Below, piece after piece: positions 45,472-54,506 of a stretch of DNA of 64,000 nt. How positions within the stretch are numbered: position 1 is the stretch's first letter; each line of letters starts with the position of its first letter. This DNA comes from Paenibacillus foliorum (GTDB lineage: Bacteria; Bacillota; Bacilli; Paenibacillales; NBRC-103111): positions 1-64,000 of the forward strand of contig NZ_WHOD01000099.1 of NCBI RefSeq assembly GCF_013141765.1, in the 5' to 3' direction. A program made the position numbers and the translations under genes. The notes beneath the pieces are model-generated. The model was not told the origin of the DNA and searched no databases. It saw only the letters and a list, made by a program, of their open reading frames with translations.

Positions 45472-45482
45472 ACCATCGCCCC

Positions 45483-46802
45483 CTATTCGACTTTCACTGT
45501 GCTGCCATCCGTTAGAGCATCCGTTGGATTAATTATTATTTGCTGTCCCGCTTTCACGCTCGCGTTATCCTGCAAATAAACCCAGTCCTGATTTTTATCT
45601 TGAGTGGTTACCTCAACTGCCTTGGCAGTTTTATCTTGAATCGTGTAGATGTAATTTTTGTTATCTTTTTTTACTAATGCAGCCTTAGGTATTTCCATTC
45701 GGCTTTGTCCAGCATCCTTAAGATGAACCTCTGCCATCATACCGGCCAGAATCAAGCCATCCTTGTTATCAACAGTTACTTTAACCGGGAATGTACTGCT
45801 GTTCACATTGGATACCGGGCTGACAAAGTTCAGCTTGCCTGCAAAAGACTTCTCTGGCAAATTACTAATCTTAACGTCAACATCTGCACCGCTTTTTAGC
45901 TTACCAATCAGTGAATCCGGAACGCTTAGCTCTATTTGCACTTGATCCATCTTTACAAGATTGAGCAGAGTGACGCCAGGCTGAGCCATCTCACCAGGCT
46001 GTATGCTGCGCTTCACAATGATCCCGTCCATTGGAGCAGCAATAGAAGCATTATTAAATGCGCTAGACGCGAGTTCCAAACCTGCGTTCAAACGGTTCAC
46101 TTCAGCCTGCAGAGCTTCTACAGTATTACCGGTAGGCCCGCTGCGCGCCAGATCCAGTTTTGATTTAGCTGCTGATACTTGCGCGACTGACGCTTGCAGC
46201 TGTGCTTGTGCTTGATCATAAGCAGATTTGGCTTTATCAAACTCAAAGGTGCCTTTATCCATATCATCTTTCGTAACCGTAGAGGTACTTTCGTACATAT
46301 TTCTTAGACGATTGTAATTTTTTTGCGCCAAATCAAAAGCCGATCTGGCTGTGTCTGTTGCAGCTTGAATTTGCTCGCTTGCTGCTTTAGCACTTTGTAC
46401 AGCACTTTCCAAGCCTTGAATTTCTTGACTTCTTGTTCCTGCTTGTGTGTCAGCCAGCTTGGCTTGAGCAGCAATAACGCCCGATTCAGCCTGCTTTAGC
46501 TGTTGTGACAAGTCATCTGTTTCCAGCTGTACAAGCACATCGCCTTTTTTCACGACTGAGCCTTCATTAACCTTAACCTCCAGAACCTTTCCGGAAGCTT
46601 TGGAGACAACCTTTACTTCTTGATCAGGAATAACTTTACCGCTTAGCCCTGATTCGTTTGTTTGTCCAAGCTTGATGGCCTTAACTGGAATGGCCTGTGC
46701 CGCGTTAGCTTGTGGCGCAACAGCAGCTCCGCATGCTGGTAAAACCATAACTGCGCATAATGAAAGGATCACAGGGATCCATGTCAATTGTTTTCTTTTC
46801 AT
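45483..46802 (-). CDS. Efflux adaptor lipoprotein (MacA/HlyD-like)
   Basis: 439 residues. The lipobox LPAC (Cys 24) marks a lipoprotein. Then the split biotinyl-lipoyl domain (KVLEVKVNEGSVVKKGDVLVQLE ... SSAFNNASIAAPMDGIIVKRSIQPGEMAQPG) around a long alpha-helical hairpin (about 105-235), a beta-barrel and a membrane-proximal domain. Adaptors of this type join exporters to the wall space. It is encoded 12 bases after a second, shorter adaptor. Confidence 0.88.
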   Translation of the reverse strand: MKRKQLTWIPVILSLCAVMVLPACGAAVAPQANAAQAIPVKAIKLGQTNESGLSGKVIPDQEVKVVSKASGKVLEVKVNEGSVVKKGDVLVQLETDDLSQQLKQAESGVIAAQAKLADTQAGTRSQEIQGLESAVQSAKAASEQIQAATDTARSAFDLAQKNYNRLRNMYESTSTVTKDDMDKGTFEFDKAKSAYDQAQAQLQASVAQVSAAKSKLDLARSGPTGNTVEALQAEVNRLNAGLELASSAFNNASIAAPMDGIIVKRSIQPGEMAQPGVTLLNLVKMDQVQIELSVPDSLIGKLKSGADVDVKISNLPEKSFAGKLNFVSPVSNVNSSTFPVKVTVDNKDGLILAGMMAEVHLKDAGQSRMEIPKAALVKKDNKNYIYTIQDKTAKAVEVTTQDKNQDWVYLQDNASVKAGQQIIINPTDALTDGSTVKVE

Positions 46803-46814
46803 GGTGATTGTCCC

Positions 46815-47471
46815 CTAGCCTTTCAAATGAATTTTTATAGTTGTGCTCATACCTGGGGCTAATGGCAGCCCTTGTTGGTCATCAATCGATATTTTAATCG
46901 GAATACGCTGAGTCACTTTTGTAAAGTTACCGCTGGTATTCGTTGCTGGGAGCAATGAGAAGGTAGCAGCCGTTGCTTCACCAATTTCCTTAACCTTACC
47001 TACCAATGTGCTGCCTGAGAAAGTATCTACCGTAAATTCAACCGTCTGTCCCACACTTACCCGGTGAATGTCACCCTCTTCAATGTTAGCGGAAATATAA
47101 AGATCCTTCTTATTAACAACCATTGCAATGGTCTGTCCTGGAGATACAACCTCCCCAGCCTTTGCCATTGTTTTGATAACTGTTCCGCTGATCGGAGAGC
47201 GTAATGCAGCTTGATCCAGAAGACTGGTGGACAGGTTCGTGTTGTCCTGCTGACCCACGATTTGATCCGAAATTACGGTATCTCCTTCAGCGACCTGCAG
47301 CGATGTCATTTTAGCCGAAATACGAGGCATGACACGATAAATATCGCCGGTTATTCTTGAATCCTCTGATTTAATAAAATAATGCCCTTGGTACCAAAAG
47401 GAATATCCTCCGCCTATAGCTGCAAGAAGTGCGATCCCAAGGATCAAATACAAAACTGGTTTCTTTTTCAT
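46815..47471 (-). CDS. Short HlyD/EmrA-type membrane adaptor without helical hairpin
   Basis: 218 residues: one N-terminal membrane helix (6-26), EDSRITGDIYRVMPRISAKMTSLQVAEGDTVISDQ, then directly AALRSPISGTVIKTMAKAGEVVSPGQTIAMVV and a beta-barrel (SVGQTVEFTVDTFSGSTLVGKV, PGMSTTIKIHLKG). The coiled-coil hairpin of EmrA is missing, leaving only about ten residues between the lipoyl halves. It overlaps marR by four bases. It probably works with the EmrB-type exporter. Confidence 0.85.
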   Translation of the reverse strand: MKKKPVLYLILGIALLAAIGGGYSFWYQGHYFIKSEDSRITGDIYRVMPRISAKMTSLQVAEGDTVISDQIVGQQDNTNLSTSLLDQAALRSPISGTVIKTMAKAGEVVSPGQTIAMVVNKKDLYISANIEEGDIHRVSVGQTVEFTVDTFSGSTLVGKVKEIGEATAATFSLLPATNTSGNFTKVTQRIPIKISIDDQQGLPLAPGMSTTIKIHLKG

Positions 47472-47905
47472 AGCTTTTCCTCAACCTTCTTTTCCAAGTA
47501 AGTAGTTAGCAGTCCCAGCGAATGAATGATAGTATCGAGCTCTGGATCGGTAAGATCAGACAGCAATTTTTCATAAAAGCTTTCTTGAAAAAAATGCAGC
47601 TTCTCTTTCAATAAATCGAATTTATCCGTTTTTCCTATCCAAACAATTCGTCGATCCGCTTCATCACGGACTCTTTCTATCCATCCATCTCTCTCCAGCC
47701 GATCTATAATTCCCGATACTGTGCTATAAGATAGCCCTGTGTTCTCTGAAATCTGTCCAATCGTTTTACGATCATAATACACAGTGCCTAATGTCATGAT
47801 CTGCGGCTTGGTAAGACCGAGTTCTTTTAAATCTTCCTTCATAGTCACATTAAAAATTTTCGTTAGCTTCCTTATTGAATGTCCGATTTCCATTGCACGA
47901 CTCAA
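47468..47905 (-). CDS. MarR-family repressor of the efflux operon
   Basis: 145 residues, winged helix KPQIMTLGTVYYDRKTIGQISENTGLSYSTVSGIIDRLERDGWIERVRDEADRRIVWIG. TTG start at 47905 with GGGAGG nine bases upstream. As the first gene of the operon with palindromes (TATTTCG-N4-CGAAATA) at its own leader, it most likely represses itself and the efflux genes and is released by a drug-like ligand. Confidence 0.9.
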   Translation of the reverse strand: MSRAMEIGHSIRKLTKIFNVTMKEDLKELGLTKPQIMTLGTVYYDRKTIGQISENTGLSYSTVSGIIDRLERDGWIERVRDEADRRIVWIGKTDKFDLLKEKLHFFQESFYEKLLSDLTDPELDTIIHSLGLLTTYLEKKVEEKL

Positions 47906-47922
47906 CTAGTTCAACCTCCCAT

Positions 47923-47940
47923 TATTTCGTGAGCGAAATA
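47923..47940. promoter_or_regulatory. Palindromic MarR operator candidate
   Basis: TATTTCG TGAG CGAAATA: perfect seven-base arms, 18 bases upstream of the repressor's start codon and touching its ribosome site. Confidence 0.65.
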
Positions 47941-48048
47941 TCCATACAAAAAAATATATCATACGACTATAGGCTGAACAATACCATGCGAAAAATCGGT
48001 CATAAACCACCCTTTCCTTATGTTGTAAATAATCGTTTTGCGACCTTA

Positions 48049-48081
48049 TATTTCGTATAAGAAATATTCATAAACGAAATA
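48049..48081. promoter_or_regulatory. Second operator candidate with an extra half-site
   Basis: TATTTCG TATA AGAAATA (48049-48066, one arm mismatch) followed by a half-site CGAAATA (48075-48081). It is the same motif as at 47923, 126 bases further upstream. Confidence 0.5.
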
Positions 48082-48135
48082 ATATCACGTTTCAAATCAT
48101 TTGAAAAGTGATTTTTACTTTTTGTTGGAAAAAAT

Positions 48136-48167
48136 ATAAAAAGCCATCTTATTGTTACAGATGGCTT
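48136..48167 (-). terminator. Terminator after the decapeptide-repeat gene
   Basis: Eight-bp stem AAGCCATC/GATGGCTT (48141-48148 with 48160-48167), then TTTTATATTTT on the minus strand, 14 bases after the stop at 48182. Confidence 0.8.
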
Positions 48168-48181
48168 CCTTACTAGTTCTA

Positions 48182-51100
48182 CTAAGCTAGCGAACCGATT
48201 GCAATCCAGTTAACAGTTCCCTGAAGTTCTGGCGAGTATTTACTTCTAACGATTGTGAGCTTTGCACTGTCTTGCTGTTTATCTTCAATAATAGCATAAC
48301 AAGCCTCTTGATCGGTTGTTGCTACAAGCACATAGTTAGTATTTGCAAACAAACTGTCGAAGACGATGGTTACCTTAACGGTCTCTTGCTCAAGCCTCAG
48401 CTGGAACGACGAGAGTCCGAATTGCTGAATAGTTGCTGCTGCGCTAGGCGTTTGTACGGGCTGAAAGGATAATTGCGTTGGGGTAACCGCTCCTTCTGCA
48501 ATATGCAGCGTCTCTACAGCGGCCGGCTGCAGTTGTGTGCTACCAACTGATTCTGGAGACAAATGAAGGGGCGTAATGGTTTCCGCTGCTACCCGATCTG
48601 CTATAAAACATTCATCTGTATCTTCATTTAGCTCAGGATTAGGCACTGAAGCTGGTGCTGGTGCTGAGGCCGTTTGTAGCTGAGCTTGCAGACAGGAATC
48701 CAGATGCAGCAGCGATATGCTCCCCGGCAGAAGGTGATAACCTGAGATGGATTCCTGCTTCACATGCAGACCATCGATGGAATCACTGCTCAAATGCTCG
48801 CCGTTCACCGAACCTATAGCGATGTGTTCCGCCTCTACCGCGCCCGCAGCCAGCTTCTCTCCCGTTACCGCTTGCTCTGCCAGGTGCGCTGTAGCTATTG
48901 CTTCCGCAGCCACATGTTTGCTTCGCACTGCTCCCGGTGCGATGTTCACTGCCTCTATAGCACCTTTGGCCAGCTTCTCTGCCGTCACCGCTTGCTCCGC
49001 CAACTGCTCGGTTCCTATCGCTTCAGTTGCGACATGCAAGCTTCGCACTGACCCTTCGGCAATGTGCGAAGCCTCTACGGCTCCTACGGCCAGCTTCTCT
49101 CCGGTCACTGCTTGCTCTGCCAGCTGCTCGGTTCCTATCGCTTCCGCAGCCACCTGCTCGCTTCCCACCGCACCTTCAGCAATGTGCGAAGCCTCTACGG
49201 CTCCTACGGCCAGCTTCCCTCCCGTTACTGCCTGCTCTGCCAGCTGCTCGGTTCCTATCGCTTCCGCAGCCACCTGCTCGCTTCCCACCGCACCTTCGGC
49301 AATGTGCGAAGTCTCTACGGCTCCTACAGCCAGCTTCTCTCCCGTTACCGCCTGCTCTGCCAACTGCTCGGTTCCTATCGCTTCCTCGGCCACCTGCTCC
49401 CTTCGCACCGCGCCTTCAGCGATGTGCTCCGCATCCACCGCGCCTACGGCCAGCTTCTCTCCCGTCACCGCCTGCTCCGCCAGCTGCTCCGTACCTATCG
49501 CTTCCGCAGCCACCTGCTTGCTTTGCACCGCTCCTGCTGCGATGTGCTCGGCTTCCACCGCTCCTTCGGCCAGCTTCTCTCCCGTCACTGCCTGCTCTGC
49601 CAACTGCTCCGTACCTATCGCTTCCGAAGCTACATGCTCGCTTCGCACCGCACCTTCAGCGATGTGCTCCGCTTCCACGGCGCCTACCGCTAGCTTTGCT
49701 CCCGTCACCGCCTGCTCCGCCAGCTGCTCTGTGCCTATCGCTTCCGCGGCTACCTGCTCGCCTCGCACCGCACCTTCAGCGATGTGCTCCGCTTCCACGG
49801 CGCCTATCGCTAGCTTAGCTCCCGTCACCGCCTGCTCCGCCAACTGCTCCGTGCCAATTGCTTCCGCGGCTACCTGCTCGCCTCGCACAGCGCCTTCAGC
49901 AATATGCTCCGCTTCTACGGCGCCTATGGCCAACTTCGCTCCGGTCACCGCCTGCTTCGCCAATTGTGCAGTACCTATCGCTTCCGCAGCCACCTGCTTG
50001 CTTCGCACCGCGCTTGGTGCGATATGCACCGCCTCCACCGCTCCTATGGCCAGCTTCGCTCCGGTCACGGAATGCTCCGCCAATTGTTCCGTGTCTACTG
50101 CCTCTGCAGCTATATGATCGCTTCGCACCGCACCTTCGGCGATGTGGAAAGCCCTCACCGCTCCTACTGCGAGCTTTGCTCCCGTCACAGCTTTCTCAGC
50201 AAGCTGGACTGTTCCTATTGCTTCCGCCACGATATGCTCACCTTGCACAACACCTTCGGCTATATGCTCTGCTTCCACTGCTCCTGCGGCCAGCTTCGCT
50301 CCTGTCACCGCCTGCTCCGCTAACTGAGCTGTTCCTATTGCCTCCGCCGCCACCTGCTCGCCTTGTACGGCTCCTTCCGCAATGTGAATTGTACCCACCG
50401 CTCCTGCTGCAAGCTTCGCTCCGGTTACCGATTGCTGTGCTAGCTGCTCCGTGCCTATCGCTTCCTCTGCTATCTGCTTACTTCGCACAGCGCCAGGTGC
50501 AATGTGCCCGGCCTCCACCGCTTCTGTCGCTAGCTTCGCTCCTGTCACCGACTGATCCGCAAGCTGTGTTGTTCCTATCGCTTCTGCCGCCAGCTGTTTA
50601 CTCCGCACCGCACCTGGTGCGATGTGCCATGCCTCAATCGTTCCTACAGCCAGCTTTGCTCCCGTCACCGTTTGCTCCGCAAGATGCCAAGTGCTTATCG
50701 CCTCCGCCGCCACCTGCTCACTTCGTACCGCTCCTATAGCAATGTGCTCTGACTCTACAGTACCAGCGGCAAGCTTCGCTCCAGTCACTGCCTGCTCAGC
50801 CAGCTGCGCAGAGCCAATTGCCTCTGCCGCTACCTGCTCGCTGCGCACCGCTCCTGGTGCGATGTGCTCTGCTTCTACCGCACCTAGAGCCAGCTTCGCT
50901 CCTGTTACGGATTGTTCAACAAGCTGCGCTGTTCCTATTGCTTGTGCTGCCATCTGCTCGATTCGCACCGCACCTGGTGCGATATGCCCTGCTTCTACGG
51001 AGCCTTCGGCCAACTTCGCTCCCGTCACCGACTGATCAGCCAACTGCGCTGTTCCTATTGCTTGTGCAGCCACCTGCTCACCACGTACTGCACCTTGCGC

Positions 51101-53038
51101 AATATGCTCAGCCTCTACCGCTCTCGCCGCCAGCTTTGCGCCCGTTACTGCTCGCTCCACCAAATTTACCGTGCCTATGGCACCCGCAGCTAAATGTGCC
51201 GCTTCAACCGCACCTACAGCGAGCTGCTTAGACTGAACTGCAGCTGCAGCTATCTGTGCAGTTTTTACAGCTCCATCGGCCAGCTTTTCTGATGTCACTG
51301 CACCACTTGCAATCGTTTCACTGCTTACCGCTTCCAAAGCCAAATGACTGCTCTGTACCGAAGCCTTTGCTAAATGTGCAGCGTGGACTGCCCCTTCAGT
51401 CAGGTGTTCAGCAAGCACTGCCCTGCGTGCGAGCTTGTCACTTGTTACACTCGCCTGTGCAAGCTTCGCTGAAGTGATTGCCAGATTTGTCATTTTGTCG
51501 GTAGATACCGATTCGCTGGCCAGCTTCGAAGTGGTCACACTTTGATTACCAAGGCTGCCTGACAAAACAGCCCCATCTTGAATATGCTGTTGCTGAATCA
51601 GACCTAATGCCAGCTTCTCAGAAGTTACCGCACGGTCCTGCAGCTTAGCTGTAACGACCGACTGCTCCTGCAGATGCTCTTTTCCTACAATAAGCGGATT
51701 TAGATGAGCTGAGAGGATCGCTTTTTCACTTATGTGACTGCTGGATATGGAGGCGGCGGACAAGTGCTCTGCGGTTACCGCTTTTTTCACGATCTTCGTT
51801 GAAGTGACTGATAGATCAGCGAGCTTAGTAGAGGTTACAGATGCTTCTCCTAACTGTTGAGTGTTCACACTTTGCGCCGCAAGCTTACTTGCAGTTACAG
51901 CTCCTTCGGCCAAATGGCGTGTTTCCACATTATGCTGTTGGATATGCTTCTTTTCTATAATGCCTTCCTGCATATGAGTACCATTCACTGAATGCTTTGC
52001 CAGCTTCTCTAAGGTTACAGAGCCATCCTTTATATGCTCTGCAGAAACCGCTTCTCCCGCCAAATGCCCGGATGTAATTTGCTTACCTGCAATATTTTCA
52101 CTGCGTACGATCCCATCCGTTAAATGCTCATGCAAAATCACCTTCGACTTTAAATGCACCGGCCCGACACTCCAAGGGGCCAGCTTCTCATCCGTAACTG
52201 CGTGATTGCCCAGCTTCTGAGTGCTGATCTCGCCATCCGCGATTTTATCCGCCGTTACCGATCGGTCGCGCAGCTTCTCCGCAGTTACTGACGAATCAGC
52301 CAGCTTAGCTGTATTAACGGAATAGTTAGCCAAATGTATTGTTTGAATCGTACCGCTTTTTATCTTCTCCGATGTAATAGACTGATTTTGAATCAGCTCG
52401 CCTGTAATTACTTCCTCTGCTAAATGCTTCGTATGAATCGATTTCTCAGCAATTTTCATAGCATCAATGGTTTTATCCGCCATCTTCTCTGAAGTAATAC
52501 TGTTATCCTGAAGCTTACCTCCACTAATAGTCCGCTCCTGAATTTTATCCCCTGTGATGGCAAAAGCAGCAATATGTTCTTCTGTCACCGATTGCAGTCC
52601 TAGCTTCTGCTGAGTAACACTGCGGTCTCCTAGCTTGGCGGATGTCACAGCATAATCGCTCAATTCATCCATACTGATACTTCCGCGCTTTAATTTGCTG
52701 CCTTCTATAGTATGATGAGCTATTTTTTCATTTGTAACCGATGCATCTGCAATATCGTCCGTGTAAATAATAGCCATGGCTTCAGAATTAGATTTACGCT
52801 CCTGAATCACTGGCTGGAATAACAAAGGACGCAACTGCACGGTATTTAAAGAGGTATCCTCCTTTTCCGGCTGCTCCAGCTTGCTGATGGTCGCATCACT
52901 GTTAATAATTTGCGATTTTCGCGCATTCTCTTTAGCTTGAATATCATCCAACCATTTCAATTCATTAATATAAGCGCCGGTCCGTTTGCCGCGCAACGGA
53001 CCACCCTTAGTGGAGCTTCGGCTGCTTTGCTTCCTCAT
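48182..53038 (-). CDS. Giant decapeptide-repeat protein with WIAG-type tail
   Basis: 1618 residues. The N-terminus is basic (MRKQSSRSSTKGGPLRGKR) with no signal peptide. From about residue 99 to 1447 the chain is an unbroken series of ten-residue units, roughly 135, of the form A-V-T-x-x-K-L-A-x-G, with His/Lys/Gln at position 6 and Leu/Ile/Val at 7. In the middle, four units form a 40-residue (120-bp) super-repeat (AIGTEQLAEQ, AVTGEKLAVG, AVEAEHIAEG, AVRSEQVAAE). The last 90 residues are a compact beta domain ending NWIAIGSLA, matching the Paenibacillus WIAG-tail group as I recall it. Similar decads occur in phage tail fibres, so a trimeric fibre is plausible. A sigma-K-like promoter lies upstream. 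Likely a spore-surface filament; inference. Confidence 0.82.
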   Translation of the reverse strand: MRKQSSRSSTKGGPLRGKRTGAYINELKWLDDIQAKENARKSQIINSDATISKLEQPEKEDTSLNTVQLRPLLFQPVIQERKSNSEAMAIIYTDDIADASVTNEKIAHHTIEGSKLKRGSISMDELSDYAVTSAKLGDRSVTQQKLGLQSVTEEHIAAFAITGDKIQERTISGGKLQDNSITSEKMADKTIDAMKIAEKSIHTKHLAEEVITGELIQNQSITSEKIKSGTIQTIHLANYSVNTAKLADSSVTAEKLRDRSVTADKIADGEISTQKLGNHAVTDEKLAPWSVGPVHLKSKVILHEHLTDGIVRSENIAGKQITSGHLAGEAVSAEHIKDGSVTLEKLAKHSVNGTHMQEGIIEKKHIQQHNVETRHLAEGAVTASKLAAQSVNTQQLGEASVTSTKLADLSVTSTKIVKKAVTAEHLSAASISSSHISEKAILSAHLNPLIVGKEHLQEQSVVTAKLQDRAVTSEKLALGLIQQQHIQDGAVLSGSLGNQSVTTSKLASESVSTDKMTNLAITSAKLAQASVTSDKLARRAVLAEHLTEGAVHAAHLAKASVQSSHLALEAVSSETIASGAVTSEKLADGAVKTAQIAAAAVQSKQLAVGAVEAAHLAAGAIGTVNLVERAVTGAKLAARAVEAEHIAQGAVRGEQVAAQAIGTAQLADQSVTGAKLAEGSVEAGHIAPGAVRIEQMAAQAIGTAQLVEQSVTGAKLALGAVEAEHIAPGAVRSEQVAAEAIGSAQLAEQAVTGAKLAAGTVESEHIAIGAVRSEQVAAEAISTWHLAEQTVTGAKLAVGTIEAWHIAPGAVRSKQLAAEAIGTTQLADQSVTGAKLATEAVEAGHIAPGAVRSKQIAEEAIGTEQLAQQSVTGAKLAAGAVGTIHIAEGAVQGEQVAAEAIGTAQLAEQAVTGAKLAAGAVEAEHIAEGVVQGEHIVAEAIGTVQLAEKAVTGAKLAVGAVRAFHIAEGAVRSDHIAAEAVDTEQLAEHSVTGAKLAIGAVEAVHIAPSAVRSKQVAAEAIGTAQLAKQAVTGAKLAIGAVEAEHIAEGAVRGEQVAAEAIGTEQLAEQAVTGAKLAIGAVEAEHIAEGAVRGEQVAAEAIGTEQLAEQAVTGAKLAVGAVEAEHIAEGAVRSEHVASEAIGTEQLAEQAVTGEKLAEGAVEAEHIAAGAVQSKQVAAEAIGTEQLAEQAVTGEKLAVGAVDAEHIAEGAVRREQVAEEAIGTEQLAEQAVTGEKLAVGAVETSHIAEGAVGSEQVAAEAIGTEQLAEQAVTGGKLAVGAVEASHIAEGAVGSEQVAAEAIGTEQLAEQAVTGEKLAVGAVEASHIAEGSVRSLHVATEAIGTEQLAEQAVTAEKLAKGAIEAVNIAPGAVRSKHVAAEAIATAHLAEQAVTGEKLAAGAVEAEHIAIGSVNGEHLSSDSIDGLHVKQESISGYHLLPGSISLLHLDSCLQAQLQTASAPAPASVPNPELNEDTDECFIADRVAAETITPLHLSPESVGSTQLQPAAVETLHIAEGAVTPTQLSFQPVQTPSAAATIQQFGLSSFQLRLEQETVKVTIVFDSLFANTNYVLVATTDQEACYAIIEDKQQDSAKLTIVRSKYSPELQGTVNWIAIGSLA

Positions 53039-53114
53039 CCTGCTATTCCTCCCATAATGGAATTTAACCCATAAACATTTTTCAGAGCTTAAAGGAGCCC
53101 TAAGTAGTCATTTG

Positions 53115-53142
53115 TAACATATGCATTCACCCAGAAGGAAGT
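53115..53142 (-). promoter_or_regulatory. Sigma-K-like promoter of the repeat-protein gene
   Basis: Minus-strand AC (53141-53142), 17 bases, then GCATATGTTA (-10 at 53115-53123): agrees with AC-N17-CATANNNTA. It is 77 bases before the ATG. Confidence 0.55.
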
Positions 53143-53229
53143 TATCAGTAACCGTCAAAATAGGCGCTAAAAGAACAAATCAATCTCTTTTAATTTACAA
53201 ATTCACTTCGTTTGATTGCCTATTACAAC

Positions 53230-53255
53230 AAAAAAAAGGGCCTCCGCAGAGGCCC
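53230..53255 (-). terminator. Terminator of the chromate transporter pair
   Basis: Stem GGGCCTC/GAGGCCC with loop CGCA, then TTTTTTTT on the minus strand, 35 bases past the stop at 53290. Confidence 0.92.
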
Positions 53256-53289
53256 TCATCCTTTTAATCTTCAATAAGTTATTGCATCC

Positions 53290-53871
53290 TTATACAAAAA
53301 AAGCAATTCCCATCAATGCTGAAACAGACAATATGATTAACGGGTGCAATCGATATTTCATAATTCCAATCACAGCAAAAACAAAAATCGCAAGGCTAGC
53401 CAATGTATGGATGTTAATCCCCAGCAATGGTTGTCCATTCATAGCCATTCGAATTGCAGCGTATAAGATTAATGCAGTCACCATAGGCTTTAACCCGTAA
53501 AGCGCTACCTGCACCCATCGCTCCCTGCCTGCTTTAAATAAGAAACCAGCGACAATAATGACTACAATCACAGACGGTAATATCATCCCTGATACAGCAA
53601 CCACCGCTCCAGTGATACCTGAGGTTTTGTAGCCAACTAATATCGCAATATTAGTAGCAATAGGTCCTGGTGACATACCAGCCAATGCTACAGCCTGTGT
53701 ATAATCAACTGAAGTCATCCATTGCTGCAATAGAACCTCTCGCTCAATGATGCTTAATATCGCATAACCGCCGCCAAATGAAATAAGTCCAACCTTGAAA
53801 AAAGTCCAAAACAACATAAGAAACACAGCGCCCTCCCCTTCCATAAGCGAAACTAAATTCCGTCTCCCCAA
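53290..53871 (-). CDS. Chromate transporter, second half-size subunit
   Basis: About 193 residues, one CHR domain: LFWTFFKVGLISFGGGYAILSIIEREVL, YTQAVALAGMSPGPIATNIAILVGYKTSGITGAVVA, then hydrophobic helices. Half-size CHR proteins work as pairs to export chromate or related oxyanions. The start is uncertain: TTG 53871 (AGGA eight bases before, 19-base overlap with the first subunit) or ATG 53844. Co-transcribed with the partner. Confidence 0.88.
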   Translation of the reverse strand: MGRRNLVSLMEGEGAVFLMLFWTFFKVGLISFGGGYAILSIIEREVLLQQWMTSVDYTQAVALAGMSPGPIATNIAILVGYKTSGITGAVVAVSGMILPSVIVVIIVAGFLFKAGRERWVQVALYGLKPMVTALILYAAIRMAMNGQPLLGINIHTLASLAIFVFAVIGIMKYRLHPLIILSVSALMGIAFFV

Positions 53872-54506
53872 ATGTACTGTCCTGCTAGAATCGGGTTATT
53901 TCCGGAGGTTTGCTTTTCATGCTTAATGTCTTTGGATACAATAGTCCCCAGCTTCTGCTGCCATTTGTAAATCACAATACCAAGCGATGTAGCGATTAGT
54001 AGCAGCAAGGCAGGATGCAGATTGGAGAACAGCAAGGCAGATAATGACCCTAATAAAATAAACAATGTGCTTTTATCATATACAGCTGATCTCCACATCT
54101 TCCAACCAGCAATTGCTATGAATGCTACTACTGCCGCATGAATCCCTTCAAAAGCAGCTGTCACCTTAGGCAGGTTTTGAACTGCAGAATATCCTATAGT
54201 CAATGCGAGCATAATGATAAAATTAGGCAATGAAATTCCTAGAACAGCTGCTATAGCGCCTCTCAATCCCGCTAGCTTATACCCTGTAAGTGTGGACGCA
54301 TTGACACCAATACCTCCAGGTGATGAGCCTGCAATGGACAATAAATCACTCATTTCATCCTCATCCATCCATTGGCGGTTTTCCACAATTTCTTTTTCAA
54401 TTGCAGGTATCATTGCATAGCCTCCGCCAAACGAGACAGGACTAATTTTGCAAAAGGACCAAAAGATATGCCAGAGTAAAGTTGTTTGTTTTTCCGTAAT
54501 GTTCAT
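53853..54506 (-). CDS. Chromate transporter, first half-size subunit
   Basis: 217 residues from ATG 54506 (AGGGG nine bases upstream). CHR domain: HIFWSFCKISPVSFGGGYAMIPAIEKEIVE, DLLSIAGSSPGGIGVNASTLTGYKLAGLRGAIAAVLG, then four to five helices and a short cytoplasmic end. The paired arrangement resembles ywrA/ywrB of Bacillus. The SFGGGYA and SPGG/SPGP motifs recur in both subunits, as expected from an old duplication. Confidence 0.88.
   Translation of the reverse strand: MNITEKQTTLLWHIFWSFCKISPVSFGGGYAMIPAIEKEIVENRQWMDEDEMSDLLSIAGSSPGGIGVNASTLTGYKLAGLRGAIAAVLGISLPNFIIMLALTIGYSAVQNLPKVTAAFEGIHAAVVAFIAIAGWKMWRSAVYDKSTLFILLGSLSALLFSNLHPALLLLIATSLGIVIYKWQQKLGTIVSKDIKHEKQTSGNNPILAGQYIWGDGI

Noticed and set aside
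48747..50117. 456-residue plus-strand open frame rich in Ser, Ala and Cys
   Set aside because: It is the mirror of the 120-bp coding repeats; the periodicity keeps the opposite strand free of stops. The minus-strand protein has a regular decad pattern and good start signals.
48800..51060. CRISPR-like array
   Set aside because: Repeats are contiguous, in frame, 120 bp long and without unique spacers; they are protein-coding.
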